Source: Ascoidea tarda (nom. inval.)
Lineage: Eukaryota; Ascomycota; Saccharomycetes; Ascoideales; Ascoideaceae
Assembly (NCBI GenBank): GCA_030560485.1
Contig: JAKTTS010000002.1
Span: forward strand, 1 to 64,000
Direction: 5' to 3'
Length of the DNA stretch: 64,000 nt
A program made the translations under genes and the position numbers. The notes beneath the pieces are model-generated. The model did not search any database. It was not told where the DNA came from and was given only the letters and a program-made list of their open reading frames with translations. Shown in pieces: positions 11,032 to 22,863 of this stretch; position 1 is the stretch's first letter, and the number at the start of each line of letters is the position of its first letter.

Positions 11032-12513
11032 TTAATTGTTGTAGCGTTTCAATAAGTTTTCCATTTCTTTTTTATCAATCTTGTTACCTTTCAAATTTAA
11101 AACTTTTAGATTTTTTAGTTTTGATAGATTCGGAATTTCGGTAATCCTATTATTCAGCAAGTCTAGTGTAGTTAGGTGAACCAAAGTAGACAAATTTTGA
11201 ATTTTATGAATTGAATTATCACTGAGATTTAATTCATTCAATGCAGTTAATTTCGACAATCCATTAATTTCTGTGATATTATTCCCGGACAAGTTAAGAT
11301 TTGTGAGACTAGCTAATCTACCCAAGTTTTCATTTTCTGTGATGTCATCAAATGATAAATTTAAGACCTTCAACTTAACTAATGTATCTAAATTTTCAAT
11401 CTTGATAATATTCGAATTATGTGATAAATCCAAATACACTAGATTTGTCAATTTGTTTAAATTTTCAATGTTCAAAATATTCTCATTACATGATAAGTCC
11501 AAATATTCTAGATTGATCAATTCGTCTAAATTCTCAATGTTTTGGATGTTTGTTCTTAATATTAATGGTTTTAGGTTTTGCAAATTACCTAAGTTTTCAA
11601 TCTTCCTAATTTTCCGATTATTTGATAAATCCAAATATACTAGATTCCTCAATTTGTCTAAATGTTCTATGGTACTAATTTCTGTGCTTGATATTGTCAA
11701 TTTCTTTAGATTGATAAATTTACCAAAATTTCCCATTGCAACTACTTTACCATTAATCACTTCAAACATATCTGAAAATAAACTTTCTATATTTCTTAAA
11801 CTAAAGCCTTTAAAAATGTTTTTATTTAATTTGAGAAAATACGAATCGTAAAGAAAACTCGCCTCAATTAAGTTTTTATGGACTTGCTAATTTGCATTGT
11901 TAAAATATCGATGGTCTGTTGTATGATAATTGTGAAATTCATCAAGAGTAGGTTCTAAGGCTTTTGGTGATTTATTCCAGCTTGGATGTACAAAGAAAAT
12001 GATAACATTTTTTAAATCCTTTAAATAATTTAATATTGCCTTTCCAATTTTATCAATATTTCCCAAAACTTTATTTTCAAATGGAATAGTAACCTCAACA
12101 AAAACGTAAAGTTTTTTTATTTGGTTTGAATTCTCTAGCAATTGATTTACGATATAAAAATCGCTCACTTCCTCTGAATCTTCAAAAAATATTTTCAAAA
12201 TTCTGCAAAATTGTAGTATTTTAGATTTGAATAAATATAAACGATTGAAACGAATCTGCAAATATGATCGTTTATGGTAAATCAACTGATTAGATACTAA
12301 TATGTTTTTGAATAGTAATGATAACGCTGAAAATTTAATTGAAATATAATCTGATAAAGTGAATAGCCACAATTTATCTATTGGTAACTGGCTGAATATC
12401 ATATTGAGCAACTGAGGAGGAATCATATCATTAAAGTGTTTGTGTGGTTGTATGGCTTGCATTTGGTCTGAATCATTATGTGATTCTCGATTATAAAGTT
12501 GATAGGTATCCAT
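11032..12513 (-). pseudogene. F-box/leucine-rich-repeat gene interrupted by one in-frame TAG
   Basis: The frame opens at the ATG at 12511-12513. It encodes an F-box at residues ~28-75 (MIPPQLLNMIFSQLP), a linker with a helical segment, then meets TAG at 11887-11889. The same frame continues without other stops to 11032. The downstream part begins QVHKNLIEASFLYDSY and holds about ten SDS22-type repeats of 22-23 residues (pattern NLxxLxxLxxLxLSxNxI). F-box/LRR proteins are SCF substrate receptors. Apart from the TAG the gene would encode ~492 residues. The LRRs look intact, so the nonsense is recent, is read through (next codon is CAA), or the two halves are made separately (ATG at 11769). A sequencing error is also possible. 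Confidence 0.75.
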
Positions 12514-12800
12514 TGTGTAAAGTAAATTAATCGAAGTGTTAATCTGATGATAGTGATAGACATAAATGCAAGAAGAATACTCAAAGGGTTTCTATATCTT
12601 TAGTAATCGAATATGGCCATATTTGAAAACTTCTTGATGGATAACCTGTGCTGACACTGAACATCCAATGGAATCACCAGGACGATATGGTCCTGACTGG
12701 ATTATACTCAATGAATAGTTCATATATATCAGAAAGACAATTTAATCTGCAATTCTCATGTTGTAAAGTAGCCTTGTTCAGCAGTGATAGTATATTTATC
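12514..12800 (-). repeat. 5' flank of the F-box/LRR gene, duplicated at 13.64-13.96 kb
   Basis: The segment just upstream of the F-box ATG has a diverged second copy at ~13640-13960 in the same orientation. Both share a GTGT(T/A)AAGTAAAT start, a later CATATTTGAA-like block and a TCATGTTGTAAA block with TTGTTCAG/GTGTTCAG following. The duplication therefore included the promoter. Confidence 0.65.
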
Positions 12801-13179
12801 GTACTGTTAATAACACTATGTTTGGTTTCTGATGTAGCAAAGTATCAACCACCATCAAAATGTCTTTAGGTATATGTTATGATTGTTAATGATGTTATCT
12901 CATTACTCAAAACTGATTCTGAACCAGAACAACATCTTTTAGTTACAGTGATATTTTTCAATCATATATCTCAATTCTAAGGAATGCCTTGTTTTATATT
13001 TCAGTCAACATTCAATACTTTACCAAGCAGTTCAATCATTCTTAATTACTAAAACATCTGCCTACCAAACAATAAAAATGTAATCAAAACACAAACTTGT
13101 ATAGTTGATGTAACTGAGAAACTATCAATCTTGTTTTAATCCACAATCAACAGCACTATGAAGCTCCAACTATCGAATT

Positions 13180-13640
13180 TCCCATAAGTGCAACTGGATT
13201 TACTTCAATTATTAAAGTTTCCAATTATATATACTTCATAAAAAATTTTCAATACATCTTTAAATGGAGTTTCAATATTTCTGATATTAACATGATTTAA
13301 ATTGTTTCTATTAAATTTAAGAAAATGTGAAACACAACCTAAATTTACATCAATCGGGTTTTCATACAATCGATTATCTTAATCATCAGAGTATACATGG
13401 CCAATTTTATGTAGTTTGTGAGATTTAATACAGGGTGTTTTATAGTGTTCTGGTAGCTTATTCCACATTGAATATCCAAAGCAAGTTCTAATATTTTTTA
13501 GATCATTTGAATTATTTAATATAAAATTTCCAAATCTACAGATTTTATTGAGATTGTACAATTATATGGTTTCAAATGGACCGATACTATAAGAAAAAAG
13601 CTGAAGATGTTTTATTTTGCTTGAATTGTATAATACTAGT
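13180..13640 (-). pseudogene. Truncated tandem copy of the F-box/LRR gene
   Basis: A 60-codon minus-strand piece (13379-13561, containing NKICRFGNFILNNSNDLKN) aligns with the linker of the 11-12.5 kb gene (IDKIGKAILNYLKDLKN). It then meets a TAA two codons away from the position equivalent to the TAG of that gene. After the stop the similarity resumes (SHFLKFNRNNLN versus SYFLKLNKNIFK; RNIE in both) and fades at the LRR cap. Most of the F-box and all LRRs are missing. It is an old, clearly dead duplicate lying directly upstream of its better-preserved relative. Confidence 0.7.
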
Positions 13641-13960
13641 CGATTGTGTTAAGTAAATCAATTTCTGTGTTGGTTTGGTGATAAGGAAGATTTGAATGGG
13701 AGAAAAAAGCTCAATATGTTTGTATATTTTTGATAATCAGGTAGGAGCACATTTGAAGACATATTAATGAATGCATTTTCTTATCCAATTAAGTGTTGTT
13801 TTGAATAAGATTATATGTACATATTGCCCATCAAATAAAATCAATAACACAATATGGACTTGCCTGGACTAAGTTCAATGAAAAGCCCGTATATATCAAA
13901 TGTATTATTTGATTTGTGATAATCATGTTGTAAACTAGCAGTGTTCAGAAATAACAATAA
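13640..13960 (-). repeat. Diverged second copy of the F-box/LRR 5' flank
   Basis: It matches 12514-12800 in order and orientation with many substitutions and indels, and defines the far end of the tandem duplication unit. No frame is present. Confidence 0.6.
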
Positions 13961-15790
13961 CAGCGAAGAAAATAGTGGTAGTATCCCAATCAGACAAAAT
14001 ATTAGATGATCAATTTGAAGTGGTCAATAGCTGCTTAAAATAATAGAAGGTCAGTGTGATGTGTTTTGAAATATCATTTTCAATCATTTCTTTGCAGTTA
14101 CAATTCAAGCATAGCTCTTGTGCTGGTCTCATCTCTCAGAGTAACACTCAAGTAAATGGTTCAATTCGATATTATTATTATCAATTCAGCTCAAATAGCA
14201 CACCATCTTGGTTCAATACACCAGTGCTTGCCTCTCTTTTGGCATCTGTTGCAACTACTACAGTTGCCACCATGACAATACTAACAATTCAGCAGCTTTT
14301 TCGGGTCCCACCATCCTCTCGATGTAACACAGATACTTGGTCCAAAAAATGAGATCAAGATAAACCAATTGTACATAGACGCTGTTGTTTATATGCTCTC
14401 AATTCCCAGGTACTTTGTTTTTGTTTGTGTTTGTTTGTGTTTGTATTGGAAGCAAAAGAAGCAAAAGAGGGACAAAAAGATGAATTCAATTGTCCAATAG
14501 ACACCTGTTCCATAAATGTGGTAGATTATATGCAAATAGATGCAGTTATATGCAAGTAAATGCTATTTTGTTTTTCCATTAAGGAACTTTTTCGATTTAC
14601 AATTCATTGGAAAGGTTTGATTTTAACATTATTCGTTATTTATTTTGGTCTTTTCTGTATGAAATCTAAACCAATATTGAATACTATTTGGTGATGCTGA
14701 CTTCTTGACGCTAATTGATATTTTAGCACTGGTAGTAACACCCTTGTTATGTTATGCTAGTCCACCACTTACAATCTGTGCTCACTTTCAGATATTCAAT
14801 CGTGTTTTAACTTCCAGAGGCATAAACTATTCTACTTTGTTGGATTTGCTTTTAAAAAAGATCTGTTTTAGAAATACTTGTTATTGGTCAATAATAGAAC
14901 CATCAATGTGATTTTTCGACCACCGGGAATCAATTCAAAGTATATATTAGAAAATGAAAAGGAAAAGGGATTGACCATAAAAACATTGAGTTGGACTGAA
15001 TTTAAAGTCGTATCGAAAGAAACTCAACAGATGCCAAACAAATTAGATTTTTTGATTATACTGAAATACAAAGCATCACTTAAAAGGAAACAAATACTAT
15101 AAATCTATATGTTAGTTTTATTGATGTTGACTTGAATATCAAAAAGATAAGCCGGTTTAGTGGGTTTTATAAAGCAGATATTGGACCATGGGGTTTTTAA
15201 AGTACACTGTTAAGAGATCTTTTCTGTTTTGGTTTTACCATTTTACTTTATTTCGCAAAATAATAAAGTTTTTAAATAATAAAGCTCCTAAATCAGATTT
15301 TTGAAATTGTTCCATATTTTTTAATTGATTTAATATGCACATTCAATTTTAAATTGCATACAGCTACATACAACTGCATATATACAGTCTTGATATATTT
15401 GGAAATATCTTTCAAGAACCAGTTATTAAATAATTCATTTCAAAAAGTATCAATAACTAATATACATGCTGCACTGTTTTCTTTGTACTGATAGAAATTG
15501 CAATCAAGTCAACAAAATATTTATAAATCGAATCACCAAAAACACTTTCAGCTAATAACGTGAATAACAAAATAATTGATCCATACTTTCTTTCATATTC
15601 TTTCATACTCTTTCATATAAATAATGCAGTAGTTATCCATATTGATGTTGATATTGATATCGATATTCACACGCACATCCATATCTATACTTAAAATTGA
15701 AACCATAGCTACGATACACTCGCCTCTCAATATTACATATTCAATTTTCATAATAACACACAGAGAGATACAAACTACTAAATACTAAAA
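13961..15790. other. AT-rich spacer without identifiable genes
   Basis: Short frames at 14056-14352, 14705-14911 and 14878-15102 show no family resemblance. The last (ending KYKASLKRKQIL) could be a gene fragment but nothing supports it. GT-rich stretches occur at ~14410-14440. The final 150 bp before 15791 resembles a promoter/5' UTR of the next pseudogene (AC-rich, ending CTAAAAATGG). Confidence 0.45.
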
Positions 15791-17640
15791 ATGGACCTGT
15801 CTGATACTGTATTAATTCAAAAAGTAATTTCAAAGGCTTCTAAGCTGTTGCATTCCTCATCTACCCTATCAAATCTCACACCCAAAGAATCAAGTGCTAT
15901 TTCAAAGTTATATAATTCTGCTTTTATACATCTCACCACAGACTACCAATATCACAATTCTTCTATTAAAGAAAAATTTCACTTTATTTCTGATAATGTT
16001 AATAATGAAGTTAGTAATAATGATTTTGATGGGGATCATTGGGATGACTATGATAATGATCCTTATTATAACAAAACATTCAATATACCAACAAATATTT
16101 TGTATTTGGAGGGCTTGGAATTTTTCGTGGATAGCCGTGAAAACACGAAATTAATTAAATCTTACACTATCTTTAGATGTTTTTGAATTAAATGAAGCGA
16201 ACTCTGGCCTATTATTTGGTATTCTAAAAAACCAAAGATTCCTAAAAAATTAATCTTATTATCTATAACAATAACTTACTTTCTGAATCTGTGTTCTTGA
16301 TATTAAATAACATTCAATATCTTGACGATAAATATGAAGTTTTAAATGAATTTACAAAATTATTACTTCTCAACTCAAGTGCTTTGGAACAGATTAATAT
16401 TAATGTTAATGGTTTTCTAGTGGATGTTTCTGATTATTTTTGGTTTTTCAATCGGTTAACTGAAATTAAATATAGTCTACTCTACAAATAGCACAGCATT
16501 TTTTTTAACTTTTGATTCCATTGGTACAAATTCTTTATTTTTCAAAAAACAAATGCCAAAGTATAGCAGTGTATCGACTACAAATATTATACTGAGTGAT
16601 AAAAATATTGACAAGCTTGGAATTGATTTGAATTTTTTCACCCAATTCTCAAAAATTTCAAGGAAAATGAATAAAATGAATCAATTCACAATTAATGACC
16701 ATAAATTTTTCAAAGAATTAAATTTCTTTATCAGGCTTTCATTTAATCATTTGTTTCCCTTTTCAAGAATTGAGGTAAAATCTTTCACTTATTTTCTTAA
16801 AATCAAATCAGTGGTATTTCAAGGTAAGCAGTTAACAAAAACTGAAAATTTAAATAATACCTTATTCACTGAACTGTGTTTATCTGGATATAAGATTGTT
16901 GAAATTGAAGCATTAAGAGACTTTAAATACTTAACATCTTTAAATTTATCTGATAATCAGATTTAGGACATATCAACTCTATCGAGATTAAGTGGTTTGA
17001 GAACTTTAAATTTAAGTAGAAATAATATGAGCGATGCTTATTTGTTAGGAAGGTTAATTCATTTAACTGATTTAAACATGAACAGAAACAACATATCAAA
17101 TATTGGTTTTGTGATTAATTTAAAAGAATTGGAAAACTTATCATTTTACAGAAATAGCGTTGAAAACATTGATAACTTATCAGAACTAAACAACTTGGTT
17201 TGTTTAAATGGAAGTTTCAATTGAATTAAAAACGTTAAAGACATATTGTTTTCTGCTGGAAATGCAATAAATTTTAAAAAATTAAGAGAAATCAAAATTT
17301 CTAGAAATATAATTGAAAACTTGAAAAGCATTTACATACCAAACAATGTTGAGCATTTTGATTTTTCATGGAATAAAATAAGTGTTTTCCATTGAAAATA
17401 TGGAAAGTCTTTCCAAGCTAAAAATTACTCGATTGAATCATAATTCATTGGTCGGCTTTTGAAATTTCAAGTAATATTGAAAAATTTTATTTAAACCACA
17501 ACCCTTTACAACATCTTTATATCCAACCTCGTTGTAAAGCTGCTAAACCACAAATACTTCCAGACATTGACGTGTTAAAAGATAAAAGGCAGATTGTGAT
17601 TCCGTCAGAAGCTAGAATAACACGTCTTCTAAATCGATGA
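15791..17640 (+). pseudogene. Leucine-rich-repeat protein pseudogene
   Basis: An ATG at 15791 opens a 131-codon frame (MDLSDTVLIQKVISKASKLL). The related reading then continues in shifted frames: 16291-16491, then an LRR region from 16553 with repeats such as YLTSLNLSDNQI, GLRTLNLSRNNM and HLTDLNMNRNNI. In-frame stops interrupt the LRR part (TAG at 16964-16966, TGA at 17222-17224), with at least one frameshift near 16150-16290. The coding signal ends near a TGA at 17638-17640. The N-terminus has no obvious F-box and differs from the 11-12.5 kb gene, so it is a distinct family member. The breaks could in principle be assembly errors, but there are several. Confidence 0.75.
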
Positions 17641-18626
17641 TTTTGGAGATTGGAAAATTAATGCTGGAAAAACAAAGTTATAGTTGATATTTAAATTATG
17701 ATCATCAAACTGAGAGAAGGGATTAAAGTCTGATTTTAAACAACAATATTTTTTTTCCATTTGATTCATTTGATTTTTAATAAAATTAGCTTATTTCTTA
17801 TCTTTCCTATAATTATGTTTTTAATATTTTTAATGGTTTCAGTTCTTTTACAACGTTTTATCGTTGAGGAGTTGCTATGCATTCTTTATATAATAAATGA
17901 TTCTTTTTTAAAAACCAAAAACCAATTACAAATATTTCATCAAAACAGATTTCCATGCTTTATCCAATACAGATACCTACTTGGAATTTTGTGGATAATT
18001 TTCGTTTAATCTGCAGTAGGAGAAACAATTCATGTTGAGGAATAAGCCTGGAATTAAATCCGTTATGGTGGTTGAAAGAAGGTTGTCCCAGCAACGGATT
18101 CTTTTGATAATTTTTGATAATTTTTGATAATTGTTAATTATTTTTAATATTTAGTGAGTAGATTATGAATAAATAATAACATATTATTTATAGAACTTGC
18201 ACTGAAATAAAATAAAGAAAATTATCAGTAGAATGTGAATTTGAATTGTTATTGAATAGGTATTTACGGATTAGGAAAGAATGGAAATTCAGGCTGAGTT
18301 GAGTTGAAGAATGGAGGTTTCTGAGAAATGTATTAAGAGGTAGGTTTATAAATTTAATAGCGTGTTAGCCAATTTATTGATTTAATAAAACTAATTCAGT
18401 GGACAAAATTTAAGATATACACTAAGGAAATTAGATATAAGGTATTAGATAGGGTATAATGGATGAAAATGTAGTTATTAATGAATTGAAAGAGAAAAAA
18501 ATTATGAAAATTAAGTAATAATTACAATAAATAATTAGGTTACAAAATTAAAATGAAAGATAATAAGAATACGGAACAACCCTAAAAACAGAAGAGAAAG
18601 CAATTTTTTTTCCTTTATAATATAAA
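17641..18626. other. AT-rich intergenic
   Basis: Nothing coding was seen. A short direct repeat (TTTTTGATAATT-like units, three copies) lies at 18110-18140. This spacer holds the 3' sides of the LRR pseudogene and of the GPI protein gene. Confidence 0.5.
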
Positions 18627-19190
18627 CTAAATGACCAAAAGAGCTAATAAACCTAACAATGATGAAGAGATAGCAACTTTTTGACCTGCAGCAAGATTAG
18701 CACTAATAACACCAACAGTTGGTTTGACATATGTTCCGTTTTGAGAGTGTGATTGAGAAGCAGTGTATGAGCCATTACTTGGAAAGCCAGTGGAAACTGA
18801 ATGTTTGTGTGAAACAGTAGCAGACTCGTAGACTTCATCATCAGAAAAAGTAAGAGTTCCATAGGAATCAATGTCATCTTCAGAGGCCGAAGATGATACT
18901 TCTTCGGATGAAAAGACCTTGTCTTCAATATCACTGGTGTCACCACACAAGCTAAATTTAAGTTCAACTAAATATTCTTCAGTGACTGAAGCACCGCCAT
19001 TTTGAACACAGTCAAAGAAGTAGTCCCAATAAACGTTGTTTGGCAATTGACATACACATTCGTAGTGATCTTGAACACCACCACAGTTTTCCAACTGAGA
19101 GCTCTTGACTTCAGTACAAGAGTCTTTTGAGGCGGAAGCAAGGGAGGATAAGAGTAAAACCGAGGAAAATAAAGAGACTGGGTATTTCAT
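18627..19190 (-). CDS. GPI-anchored cysteine-containing cell-wall protein
   Basis: The 187-residue protein has an N-terminal signal peptide (MKYPVSLFSSVLLLSSLASA). A short domain with six Cys in the pattern C..C..CxC..C..C covers residues ~24-83 and includes YECVCQL. An acidic Ser-rich stretch follows, then a Ser/Thr/His region, and a C-terminal hydrophobic tail (SSLLGLLALLVI) typical of a GPI-attachment signal. The Cys domain is reminiscent of small fungal wall domains such as CFEM but has six rather than eight Cys. The ATG at 19188-19190 was chosen; four further open codons upstream lead only to TTG. The role is likely cell-wall structure or surface binding; substrate unknown. Confidence 0.75.
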   Translation of the reverse strand: MKYPVSLFSSVLLLSSLASASKDSCTEVKSSQLENCGGVQDHYECVCQLPNNVYWDYFFDCVQNGGASVTEEYLVELKFSLCGDTSDIEDKVFSSEEVSSSASEDDIDSYGTLTFSDDEVYESATVSHKHSVSTGFPSNGSYTASQSHSQNGTYVKPTVGVISANLAAGQKVAISSSLLGLLALLVI

Positions 19191-20572
19191 TTTAAAGGAC
19201 AAAATATGGTATTAGCAATGTTAAATTGTAAGGTGAAGCAAGAAGCTATAAGAACAGAACAAGAGATGAAGTTGCGGTAAAGAATATAAATGAATATAAC
19301 CAAAGAGAGTGGATTATAATCTGTACGAATATAACAAAGGAGCGGAAGAGAGCTAGACAGCAAGTGAGTGATAAATACCAATTTGTAGCGTAAATTGGGG
19401 AGCAAAAGACGAGGAAAAGAAGCGATGAGATGGAAAACTAAGCAGAGAGAAAAAGAATTTGGGCATTATTTATATGAATTGGAGCAATTGTGGGAAAAGA
19501 AATTCAGAGGTTTAAGAGGATCATGGGCAGGTGCGGTTATGAGTAAAGGAATAACAGGAATAGAAGCAATGAATCAGTGAAACATTTTCAGCAGAGCGAA
19601 TTCTAAGTTAAAAAGCGATTTGAAACCTTAGAAAGAGCGTTCTCGCCGCTGACTGGCTGCGGGGGCAGCGGAAAATGCGCGACGCGCTGGGATTCTGCGT
19701 GGAGCGGAAGTGCGTGTTCCACCGGGTAAGCTGCCTCTCCGGCATTTGGAAGCGAGACAAACGCACTGGCTTGTGTTGTTCCAGCCCTTTTTTTTGCTGC
19801 CTTTTCTTTTGCTGCCTGCTTTTTCTTGTGGGCCTGGTGTGTTCTTTTTTTTGGTGGAGCAAAATGTGAGTGAGAACCGAGAAAATGTAAGCCAAACGTG
19901 AGCCAAACGTGAGCCAAATGTTTATAAATAATGCCGGACAACCATTGGCAACTGGTTTCAAAGCGAAACCAACCACACCATTGGATCTGGGCATGCACAT
20001 ACATGTGTTTATGCACCTAGATGAGCTAGCTCGAGCAGTCCAGCATATTATGGGGTTCTAAAATATTGTTGCAGCTACATGCAGCTTTTCCAAAACCAAC
20101 CCAAAAACAATCATCAAAATGAATATCAAAATGAACAATACACAAATGAATGATAGTGGAATAAATAGTACTGGGATTCTTTGATAGAGATTAGATCTTT
20201 CAAAAACAGCAGTGAGAATGTCTTAGTTATTTTTTGGAATGTCTTGTGATGATTGTTTTCGGTTTGACTTATTTTTCAGTTCGATGTTTCTGTTTAAGGA
20301 AAACGTGAAATGACCAGGTTGAGACAAGAGCTTGTTTAAAGGTGATTTATAAAATTTTCAGACAAAGATTTATTAAAGATTGAAAAACAAATACAAATTT
20401 AATAATGAAATAATTTAATAGTGTAAAAGGTGAAAATATTGACTAATTTAGAGGTTATTTAAAGTAAATGTAAATGAATAAAAACTATAAATGAGAAAAC
20501 AAAAAAAAAGAATAAACAATAAATAAAAAAGACGCGAATTGATTCTAGATAAACTTGAAAAAAAATCCCAAA
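19191..20572. other. Intergenic with a GC-richer block at 19.63-19.90 kb
   Basis: There is no gene. A ~250-bp block rich in GCGC, GACGCG and CGG lies in otherwise AT-rich sequence, overlapping short artefactual frames on both strands. It is followed by a small tandem repeat. The block could be part of the GPI gene promoter or an unannotated RNA. Confidence 0.45.
19889..19921 (+). repeat. Three tandem 11-bp units (GTGAGCCAAAC)
   Basis: AGCCAAACGTG, AGCCAAACGTG and AGCCAAATGTT occur head to tail. Two are identical and one diverged. It lies in the intergenic region between a GPI protein gene and the amino-acid permease; it could be a cluster of factor sites. Confidence 0.7.
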
Positions 20573-22198
20573 TCAAGAGAAAATATGGGTTATTCTGTGA
20601 AGTAATGGTTTCTTCTTTTCATTTTGATCTTGGATTTTGAGCATTTCAACTTGTTCTCCAGTGAATCTCTTTCCTGTTTCAAAGTCCATGTCTTCGTAGC
20701 TGATATACTTGGTTTTGAAGTAGTATTTGTAACCGTAGTAGAAAACAGGGAATAATGGTAACAAGATGTACATATCAACGAAATCTGGAGCTGACCATGG
20801 GTCGAAACAACTCCATCCTTGAACCAACATTAAGATGATACCAACAGCAAGAGCAGCGTATGTAAGATAAGGAAAAAAAGGAGCAACATAAGGCAATTCA
20901 GCCAAAGTGTGGCCCTGTTTTAACCAACCTTTTCTAAATCTGATATGAGTGAAACAGATGGCAGACCAGACAATAAAAGTACAAACACCGGAAATGTTGA
21001 CCATGTAGGCATAGACTTTAGCACCACTACCACTAAGGGTTAATAAGTTCAAAAAGGAAAATAAATGAACAGTGTGGATTGCAACGTATGGAACACCACT
21101 TTTGTTGTGGGTTTGGAAGATTTTTGGAGCGTAACCTTCGTGAGAAAGATTGTATAAGGATCTGCTGGCAAGATAGATGGCACAGTTGATGGAGGAAAAA
21201 CAGGTAATGACAACGACAGTTGAGACATAGTAACCGGCATTAGCCCAACCAGCATCGGTGAATGCAATTGTCATTGGGGACTTCATTGTTCTGTTTTCTG
21301 AAGACAAGGCGGGATGATCATAAGGAACAGTGATACCATAACTGATACAAATACCGAAATAGACGAATAAGATTCTGAACATTGTTTGCTTGACAGCCAA
21401 TGGAATAGCTCTTCTGGGGTTTTTGGATTCACTGACGGTTAAACTGATACTTTCGATACCAGACATGTAAACACCAGCATAGACAAAGGAGTTTAGAATA
21501 CTTTTGAAGCCATCAGCAAAGGGAGTTTCCTTGAAAGGATTTCCTGGAGAACGACCTTTGATACCACCAGCGGCGTAGATAATGGCGAAAACATAGAAAG
21601 CAGTAATAAAGACCAATTTTGTTAGAGCAAGAACATATTCAGCTTCACCAAAGGCTTCGACACCTAATTGTTGATAGAGAGTAAAGACAAACCAGAAGAT
21701 TAAAAACCAACCCCAGATAGGAACAACGTCGGTGTAGAAGGTGAGAATATTTGTGAAGGAGACGTATTCCTGAATAACGTTGCAAATCCATAAGATAACA
21801 TAGTACCAACCAACAGTGGCACCAAAAGCAGGATCAACCCATTTTTCAGCGTGAGTGTTGAAATTGAAATCGTAGAGAGTGTTTAATTCTCCGATACTGA
21901 ACATCATAATCAAACCCATACAACCAACAATGAAAAAACCAATAATTAAAGCAGCAGGACCACAAAGAGCAAGACCACGACCAATTCCAATAAACAAACC
22001 AGGACCAATAATTCCTGCAATGGCCATCATAGAGATATGACGAGTCTTTAAACCTCTTTTAACACCAGTATGGGGATCGTATTCTTCTCTGTCAAGACCA
22101 TTGGTTTTAACATCGTTGATGCCAGCTTCAACTTCAACTTCAGCTTCTCCTGAGGAGAATTTGCCTTGTTTTTCTAGATCACTAATTGAATTAGCCAT
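20573..22198 (-). CDS. Amino-acid permease (APC superfamily, yeast AAT type)
   Basis: This 541-residue plasma-membrane amino-acid/proton symporter starts with a ~50-residue cytosolic N-terminus. TM1 carries the helix-break motif GIIGPGLFIGIG; most yeast relatives have GTGLF, so Pro replaces Thr here. About twelve TM segments follow, with the conserved ESISLTVSESKNPRRAIP loop after TM6 and a cytosolic tail with EMLKIQDQNEKKK. Length and motifs fit the family of general and dicarboxylic permeases. Substrate cannot be read from sequence. ATG at 22196-22198. I read all codons and found no CTG. The promoter side faces a GC-rich possible ncRNA segment 0.7 kb away. Confidence 0.93.
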   Translation of the reverse strand: MANSISDLEKQGKFSSGEAEVEVEAGINDVKTNGLDREEYDPHTGVKRGLKTRHISMMAIAGIIGPGLFIGIGRGLALCGPAALIIGFFIVGCMGLIMMFSIGELNTLYDFNFNTHAEKWVDPAFGATVGWYYVILWICNVIQEYVSFTNILTFYTDVVPIWGWFLIFWFVFTLYQQLGVEAFGEAEYVLALTKLVFITAFYVFAIIYAAGGIKGRSPGNPFKETPFADGFKSILNSFVYAGVYMSGIESISLTVSESKNPRRAIPLAVKQTMFRILFVYFGICISYGITVPYDHPALSSENRTMKSPMTIAFTDAGWANAGYYVSTVVVITCFSSINCAIYLASRSLYNLSHEGYAPKIFQTHNKSGVPYVAIHTVHLFSFLNLLTLSGSGAKVYAYMVNISGVCTFIVWSAICFTHIRFRKGWLKQGHTLAELPYVAPFFPYLTYAALAVGIILMLVQGWSCFDPWSAPDFVDMYILLPLFPVFYYGYKYYFKTKYISYEDMDFETGKRFTGEQVEMLKIQDQNEKKKPLLHRITHIFS

Positions 22199-22696
22199 CT
22201 TCGATTAAGAATATAATTGAGCTTTAGGAAATAAAATTTGTATTAATTTGTTGAGTAAATTTGTTTGGGAAAAAAAGATATCAGCAAAATTAAATATATT
22301 CACTATATTCAATGTATTTATTCTGTGGTTAGATAATGTAGTTGGAATAGAGAAAAAATAAATAAAAAACAAAATTCAGAAATCAATAAAATTGGAGAAA
22401 AATGAAATAATTTATAATATTTTTTTTTGGAGTCGGTGAGTTAAATGAACTCATCAATCTTGTTTCCTAAACAAAAACAAAAATATACTCTAAGGAAGGA
22501 AAGATAACTTTTAACATTTTTAGAATATTTTGATTTTCTGTTGATTAAACAGTTGGGAAAATTATGAAAAAAAGGTAAATGCAAATCAATATTAAGCTAA
22601 AACCATAAAGGTTTTCTTTTTTAAATCAAGATTTTTGGGTTAGAAAGCACACTAAAAAAAACCAGTTAATACTGTGAAAAAGCTTTCTTTTTCCCT

Positions 22697-22757
22697 AAAA
22701 AACCAGTGCAATCTGTGCAAATATGAGCCAGATTATTTACTATCTAACCGCTCTGGA
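22697..22757 (+). promoter_or_regulatory. Composite motif AAAAAACCAGTGC ... ACCGCTCTGGA, copy 1
   Basis: Two blocks start 50 bp apart, ~500-560 bp upstream of the amino-acid permease ATG. The same pair with the same spacing (49 bp) occurs in the PSF3-PBS2 intergenic region. No known factor comes to mind for CCGCTCTGGA. Confidence 0.5.
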
Positions 22758-22863
22758 TTTGGGCCTATGGAAAATGTAAAAAAGAAAACATATCACCAAG
22801 CAACTTAGTTTCCATGCTACTGGCAGAACACTCTTATTTGATCTGGAAAAGTGACAAAAGAAA

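Noticed and set aside
19603-20016. Three overlapping minus-strand frames of 90-137 codons
   Set aside because: They lie in a GC-richer intergenic block and show no recognisable domain or credible start.
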